From positions 1-64,000 of the forward strand of contig NZ_JAUAOA010000019.1 in the NCBI RefSeq assembly GCF_030542965.1: DNA of 64,000 bases. Reading direction: 5' to 3'. Position numbers and translations under genes: made by a program. This stretch comes from Azotosporobacter soli. GTDB taxonomy: Bacteria; Bacillota; Negativicutes; SG130. This document shows, piece by piece, positions 60,586 through 64,000 of the stretch. Position 1 is the stretch's first letter. Every line of letters begins with the position of its first letter. The notes beneath the pieces are model-generated. The model did no database searches, had not been told where the DNA came from, and saw nothing but the letters and a program-made list of their open reading frames with translations.

Positions 60586-60642
60586 AGTTGCAATAGAAAC
60601 TTTCTCTTGTTACAATACAGTCATAAAGTTGCACTTGCAACT
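60586..60642 (+). promoter_or_regulatory. Amidohydrolase operon promoter with MarR-type operators
   Basis: TTGCAA (60588-60593), 17 bases, TACAAT (60611-60616). The -35 box is embedded in AGTTGCAATAGAAAC (60586-60600), an element repeated near the marR promoter as AGTTGCAACAGAAAC (63027-63041). Downstream of the start, AGTTGCACTTGCAACT (60627-60642) is a perfect 7-2-7 palindrome. The MarR protein of the same operon is the likely ligand. Confidence 0.65.
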
Positions 60643-60668
60643 ATTTCGACGTCACGAGGAGGATTATC

Positions 60669-61709
60669 ATGATCATCGACATCAACATTCATCATTTACC
60701 GGAAGATTTGTTCGACAACGAAAAGGTACTCGACGGCTTTCTCAGCACCGCGCCGCGCAGCTTTGGCGAAATCGCCCGTCTCGAAACACTCGACAGCGGC
60801 AAACGCCATATGATTTTGGAAAAACCGAAAGGCTTTCAAAATCTGAACTATGTCGAAGGCGACTACTCACTCGAAGCCAAACTCAAAGCGATGGATGACG
60901 CCGGCGTCGACAAAGGGATTCTGCGCGTTCCTGTCTGGCAGGAATGGCTGCGGCTTGACACCTGCAAAATCGTCAATGACAATGCGGCCGACATCTGCAA
61001 ACGTTCAAACGGTCGCTTATACGCCAATGCCGTATTGCCGCCCTGGGGAGGCAAGGAAAACCTCTACGAACTGGAACGGTGCCTGAAAGACCTCGGCATG
61101 GTCGGCGTTCAGCTTGCCTGCCATTACGGGCAGTTGTATCTGGATGATGAGGCCTTTAAGCCGTATCTCAAGGTGCTTAACGAACTTCAGGTTCCGGTTG
61201 TCGTGCATCACACGCCGCTGCCGGTATACTGGCAGTCGATCTACGAGTACACCAACCTGCGCCGCGAATTCGGCCGCATCATTGACCAGGGCACTGCGGT
61301 CGGTCGTGAATTGTTCAGCGGTATGTTTGACGAATTTCCGAATCTGAAATTCATTCATACCATGTTTGGCGGCAACTGGTTTGCCAATTATCAATTGTTA
61401 ATGCCGCATGCCTCTAAAAAACAAGAAGCTCTCGTCCGTCTTGATTCCTCGGAAGGAGACAAGATCGCCCGCTACCTGAAAAACAATATTTTCTTTGATA
61501 TGACCCATCCTTCTTCCTGGGGTAAAGAACAGGTCGAATGCGCCATTAACGTCTGCGGCGCCGATCACATCCTGTTCGGCAGTTCCTTCCCCGTCGTCTA
61601 TGGCTGGATGTCCGGCGGCGTTGATTTTGTAAACTCACTAAACATCAGCGACAGCGATCGCGAACGGATCACCAGCCAAAATGCTTGCCGGTTATTTAAT
61701 TTATCATAA
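60669..61709 (+). CDS. Amidohydrolase-2 family protein with altered active site
   Basis: A 346-residue TIM-barrel protein of the ACMSD/resorcylate-decarboxylase (PF04909) family. The N-terminal metal motif, usually H-x-H or E-x-H, reads N6-I-H8; H180 (VVVHHTP) and H230 (FIHTMFGGN) are kept; but the catalytic Asp of the FG(S/T)D(Y/F)P motif is Ser306 (ILFGSSFP). It therefore cannot use the standard mechanism, and the role could be a lyase with different chemistry or a non-catalytic protein. The start ATG follows GAGGAGG. It is the first gene of an operon with MFS and MarR genes. Confidence 0.8.
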   Translation: MIIDINIHHLPEDLFDNEKVLDGFLSTAPRSFGEIARLETLDSGKRHMILEKPKGFQNLNYVEGDYSLEAKLKAMDDAGVDKGILRVPVWQEWLRLDTCKIVNDNAADICKRSNGRLYANAVLPPWGGKENLYELERCLKDLGMVGVQLACHYGQLYLDDEAFKPYLKVLNELQVPVVVHHTPLPVYWQSIYEYTNLRREFGRIIDQGTAVGRELFSGMFDEFPNLKFIHTMFGGNWFANYQLLMPHASKKQEALVRLDSSEGDKIARYLKNNIFFDMTHPSSWGKEQVECAINVCGADHILFGSSFPVVYGWMSGGVDFVNSLNISDSDRERITSQNACRLFNLS

Positions 61710-61770
61710 TTCCCCACAGGCCGGATACACCGGCCTGTTCGCTCTTTACTAAAAGAAGAAGGTGATTTTA

Positions 61771-63048
61771 ATGGCATTTGTTCCTTCCGACGCAACAACA
61801 CTTTGGACGCGCAGTTTCCTTTTTAACTGTCTGGCCAATCTTCTTGCGTTTACCGGCATGTATTACATTATGGCAACTTTGCCTCTCTACACAACGGAAG
61901 TACTTGGCAAAGGCAATGGCGATGTCGGTCTCTTGTTCGGCGCTTTTGCGCTGGCAGGCGTCCTTGCCCGTCCGTTGGCCGGACGTCTGCTGGATGCGTC
62001 CGGCCGGATGAAAACCGCCTGGTTTTCTTTGCTCTTGCTGTTTTTTGCAATGGCAGCCTATTCATGGACCACTTTTTTTACCGCGTTACTTGCACTGCGC
62101 ATTTTTCACGGGATTTGCTGGGGCTTTGCAACGACATCGCTGGCCACGATCGCCACCGATGTCATTCCCGCGAAGCAGCGCGGCGAAGGGATCGGCTATT
62201 TCGGTCTTTCGATGTCCCTTGCAATGCTGCTTGGCCCCTGGCTCGGCCTGAGCGTACTTCAACAATTCGGTTATCCTTTCCTATTTGCCGCCGGAACCGC
62301 ATTGGCTGCACTTTCTGCCTGCTGTCTGTTCGGCATCCGCTTTCGCGTCGCACCTGCAGCATCCGAGCAACGCAACAAGCGTTGGCTGGAAAAAAGCGTG
62401 CTCGCCTATGCCGCGATCGTTTTCTTCATGGCCTTCAACTACAGTGCCGTGCTCTCGTTCATCGTGCTGTTCGCACAGGAGTTGCAGATTGAAAACGCCA
62501 GCCTGTTTTTTCTCGCCAATGCCGTCGGCGTCATCGCAAGTCGTCCATACGCCGGAAAAATGTTGGACAGGCAAGGCCCCATCCTGATCATGTGCATCGG
62601 TTTTGCCTCGTTCTTCGCAACTTTCGTTTGCCTGTTCTTCACGCAAGAGCTTTGCTTCTTCTTGCTCGCAGCACTCTTGCTCGGCATCGGCTTCGGCATT
62701 CTCTATTCGCTGGCGTTTGCGCTGTCGATCAATCAAGTCGATGCCAGCCGTCGCGGCAGCGTCAACGGCACGCTGCTGACAGCATTCGATCTCGGTTTTG
62801 CGCTCGGCGCGCTTTTGCTCGGGCAACTGTCCGCTTTGATCGGCTTGCGCGCCATGTATCTGTGCTGTGCACTTTTAACGGTATTGCCTTTCGCCGTCTT
62901 CTATAAAAAACACATGCAAAAAAAAGCAGCAGACAGTATCGCATGCGAAGCAGACTCCGTCGAATGGGCAGGCGGCACGCATTTCAAAGCCTTGCCTCCA
63001 GCAAACTCTCGCGTTATAATACAACCAGTTGCAACAGAAACCAATTGA
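61771..63048 (+). CDS. MFS transporter, 425 aa
   Basis: A 12-segment major facilitator: motif A-like DASGRMKTAWF and MLDRQGPILI loops after TM2 and TM8, AKQRGEGIGYFGLSMSLAMLLGPWLG in TM4-5. It resembles the drug/metabolite exporter and AraJ-like group. The ATG at 61771 follows AGAAGG; a GTG three codons earlier overlaps this. It lies 61 bases after the amidohydrolase gene and 14 bases before marR, whose promoter is inside its end. A substrate such as a small aromatic acid is inference. Confidence 0.88.
   Translation: MAFVPSDATTLWTRSFLFNCLANLLAFTGMYYIMATLPLYTTEVLGKGNGDVGLLFGAFALAGVLARPLAGRLLDASGRMKTAWFSLLLLFFAMAAYSWTTFFTALLALRIFHGICWGFATTSLATIATDVIPAKQRGEGIGYFGLSMSLAMLLGPWLGLSVLQQFGYPFLFAAGTALAALSACCLFGIRFRVAPAASEQRNKRWLEKSVLAYAAIVFFMAFNYSAVLSFIVLFAQELQIENASLFFLANAVGVIASRPYAGKMLDRQGPILIMCIGFASFFATFVCLFFTQELCFFLLAALLLGIGFGILYSLAFALSINQVDASRRGSVNGTLLTAFDLGFALGALLLGQLSALIGLRAMYLCCALLTVLPFAVFYKKHMQKKAADSIACEADSVEWAGGTHFKALPPANSRVIIQPVATETN
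62992..63041 (+). promoter_or_regulatory. Internal marR promoter and operator
   Basis: TTGCCT (62992-62997), exactly 17 bases, TATAAT (63015-63020), located inside the last codons of the MFS gene. AGTTGCAACAGAAAC (63027-63041) overlaps the predicted transcription start, a position suited to autorepression. Confidence 0.65.
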
Positions 63049-63062
63049 ACGGGGGAGTTTTT

Positions 63063-63497
63063 ATGAATAAAGATCGCATGGGCAAGCACATTTCACTGCT
63101 GTATCGCTACAGCCAAATCTTTTTCAATAAAGAATTCAAACGCTACAACCTCGGCAGCGGCCAATACATGTTTTTGATCGAACTGTACAAGCATCCCGGC
63201 ATCACGCAAGAACAGTTGTCCGAACGGGTGCGCATCGACAAGGCGACCACGGCCAAAGCGATCGCCAAACTGATTGCCGAAGGCTATGTCACAAAAGAAA
63301 CCAGCGCTACCGACAAACGCGCTTACAACTTATACACGACCGAAAAAGCCGCCGCCATCCAAGACGAACTGTTCCTACTGATGGACGGCTGGAACCAGCA
63401 ACTACTGGACGGCTTCAGTACAGCCGAACAGGAAACCGCGCACCAGTTGCTTGAAAAAATGTGCGCGAATGCGCTGGCTCAGGCTAGTCGCGAATAA
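63063..63497 (+). CDS. MarR-family transcriptional regulator
   Basis: A 144-residue winged-helix protein: GQYMFLIELYKHPGITQEQLSERVRIDKATTAKAIAKLIAEGYVTKETSATDKRAYNLYTT is the typical MarR DNA-binding stretch with the DxR wing motif (TDKRAY). Flanking helices dimerise. MarR proteins commonly release DNA on binding phenolic compounds. The ATG follows GGGGGAG. It is the operon's probable repressor, binding the shared AGTTGCAA-type element. Confidence 0.93.
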   Translation: MNKDRMGKHISLLYRYSQIFFNKEFKRYNLGSGQYMFLIELYKHPGITQEQLSERVRIDKATTAKAIAKLIAEGYVTKETSATDKRAYNLYTTEKAAAIQDELFLLMDGWNQQLLDGFSTAEQETAHQLLEKMCANALAQASRE

Positions 63498-63527
63498 TTT
63501 GCCATCAATACACAAGGAGGGAAATCT

Positions 63528-64000
63528 ATGTTTCGACGCATCTGTCCTGTCGCTTTGCTGACGCTGCTATGGCTGGCAATCGGCGCCGTCTTTGCCTCGG
63601 CAACGCCAGCCTTTGCCGCCGAATACAGTCTCGACTTTGACGCTGCTTCCTTCAGCATCGAATCGGCGACTGTCGGTGAACAAACGGTCACGTACCGCGC
63701 TTACAAAAATCTGGTCTATGTACAGCACCCTGTCGACACAACGTATCAAAATCTAAACCTGTACGTTCCTGTCGAATATTTTGCAGGAAAATCAATCGGC
63801 GCATACACAGCCAAAACCGCGCCGATTTTTCTGCCGAACACCATTGGCGGTTACATGCCGGCTCTGCCCGGAACGCCCGGACTTGACCGGGACGGCAAGC
63901 CAAACGCCGCGCTGACAGCCTTGGCGCACGGCTATGTCGTCGCCGAACCCGGCGCACGAGGCCGGACTACGCAAAGCGAAAGCGGAAATTATACCGGCAA
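63528..64000 (+). CDS. Exported tannase-like alpha/beta hydrolase (partial)
   Basis: The first 157 residues of a gene that runs off the right edge. A signal peptide (about 1-30, cleavage near PAFAAE) is followed by YRAYKNLVYVQHPVDTTYQNLNLYVPVEYF, LPNTIGGYMPALPG, and LTALAHGYVVAEPGARGR, which is the oxyanion-type GARGR segment of subtype B tannase-like hydrolases. The catalytic Ser/Asp/His are expected beyond the window. The ATG is six bases after GGAGGG, 30 bases after marR, so it is in the same operon. A role in cleaving esters of phenolic acids fits the MarR and amidohydrolase neighbours but is inference. Confidence 0.75.
   Translation, partial: MFRRICPVALLTLLWLAIGAVFASATPAFAAEYSLDFDAASFSIESATVGEQTVTYRAYKNLVYVQHPVDTTYQNLNLYVPVEYFAGKSIGAYTAKTAPIFLPNTIGGYMPALPGTPGLDRDGKPNAALTALAHGYVVAEPGARGRTTQSESGNYTG

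Noticed and set aside
1-64000. CRISPR arrays, insertion sequences, prophage, tRNA genes
   Set aside because: No regularly spaced repeats, transposase or integrase motifs, phage genes or tRNA-like cloverleaf sequences were found by reading.

Overview
The window looks like chromosome of an anaerobic diderm Firmicute, most likely Negativicutes (inference; no rRNA gene is inside the window to confirm it). Firmicute signs are a T-box leader, strong AGGAGG ribosome sites with frequent TTG/GTG starts, a LytR-CpsA-Psr protein, HxlR and MarR regulators and a SpoIIE/RsbW/STAS partner-switching set. A secreted protein that looks like an outer-membrane beta-barrel (15555-16307) points to a diderm. Rubrerythrin, a two-subunit 2-oxoacid:ferredoxin oxidoreductase and iron-sulfur/FMN flavoproteins point to anaerobic life. 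I see no insertion sequence, prophage, CRISPR array or tRNA gene.

Layout. 1-161: tandem promoters and a boxA-type leader of a ribosomal RNA operon that leaves the window to the left on the minus strand. 190-10,822: envelope and stress genes (LCP protein, rubrerythrin, DUF134 regulator, degenerate PaaK-like protein with DUF3870, a dipeptide epimerase/serine hydrolase operon, a flavoprotein/HxlR pair, a membrane MutS-like ATPase). 10,881-20,905: phosphatidylserine synthase with a histidine kinase and an HD-GYP protein, an HTH/membrane pair divergent from a beta-barrel protein, PhzF/DUF523, and a NarL-type two-component system next to a probable target gene. 20,989-30,178: nitroreductase and a complete K+-uptake locus, kdpFABC plus kdpDE, with an extra HTH gene between kdpB and kdpC. 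30,283-39,842: a signalling cluster, described next. 40,025-57,423: trypsin-like protease, REC-DUF3369 kinase, CorA, diguanylate cyclase, small unknown proteins, 2-oxoacid oxidoreductase, endonuclease IV, a large PAS/GAF/GGDEF/HD-GYP protein, a chemotaxis receptor, an MpsC-family protein and a CPBP protease. 57,549-60,514: a T-box controlled fusion enzyme. 60,586-64,000: an amidohydrolase/MFS/MarR/tannase-like operon.

Two parts stand out. The first (31,424-38,423) combines an orphan ABC-type binding protein, a membrane protein in which two extracytoplasmic sensor regions are fused to an MFS transporter, a LytS-type 5TM-SpoIIE phosphatase, three STAS proteins and one RsbW-like kinase, with no sigma factor in the cluster. 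It reads as a membrane-sensing partner-switching pathway with an unknown output. The second is a leader with all landmarks of a T-box riboswitch and a predicted CUC (leucine) specifier, in front of a single polypeptide joining a xylose-isomerase-like TIM barrel to an acyl-CoA synthetase. One hypothesis is leucine formation from isovalerate by activation and reductive carboxylation.

Regulatory structure could be read at several loci: a 15-base element shared by the amidohydrolase promoter and the marR promoter, a 16-base element upstream of both the NarL-type kinase gene and the neighbouring secreted-protein gene, a 14-base direct repeat in the HTH/beta-barrel divergent promoter, and a 30-base-phased repeat upstream of kdpF. 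All functional statements are from reading the sequence and from family knowledge; no database search was run.
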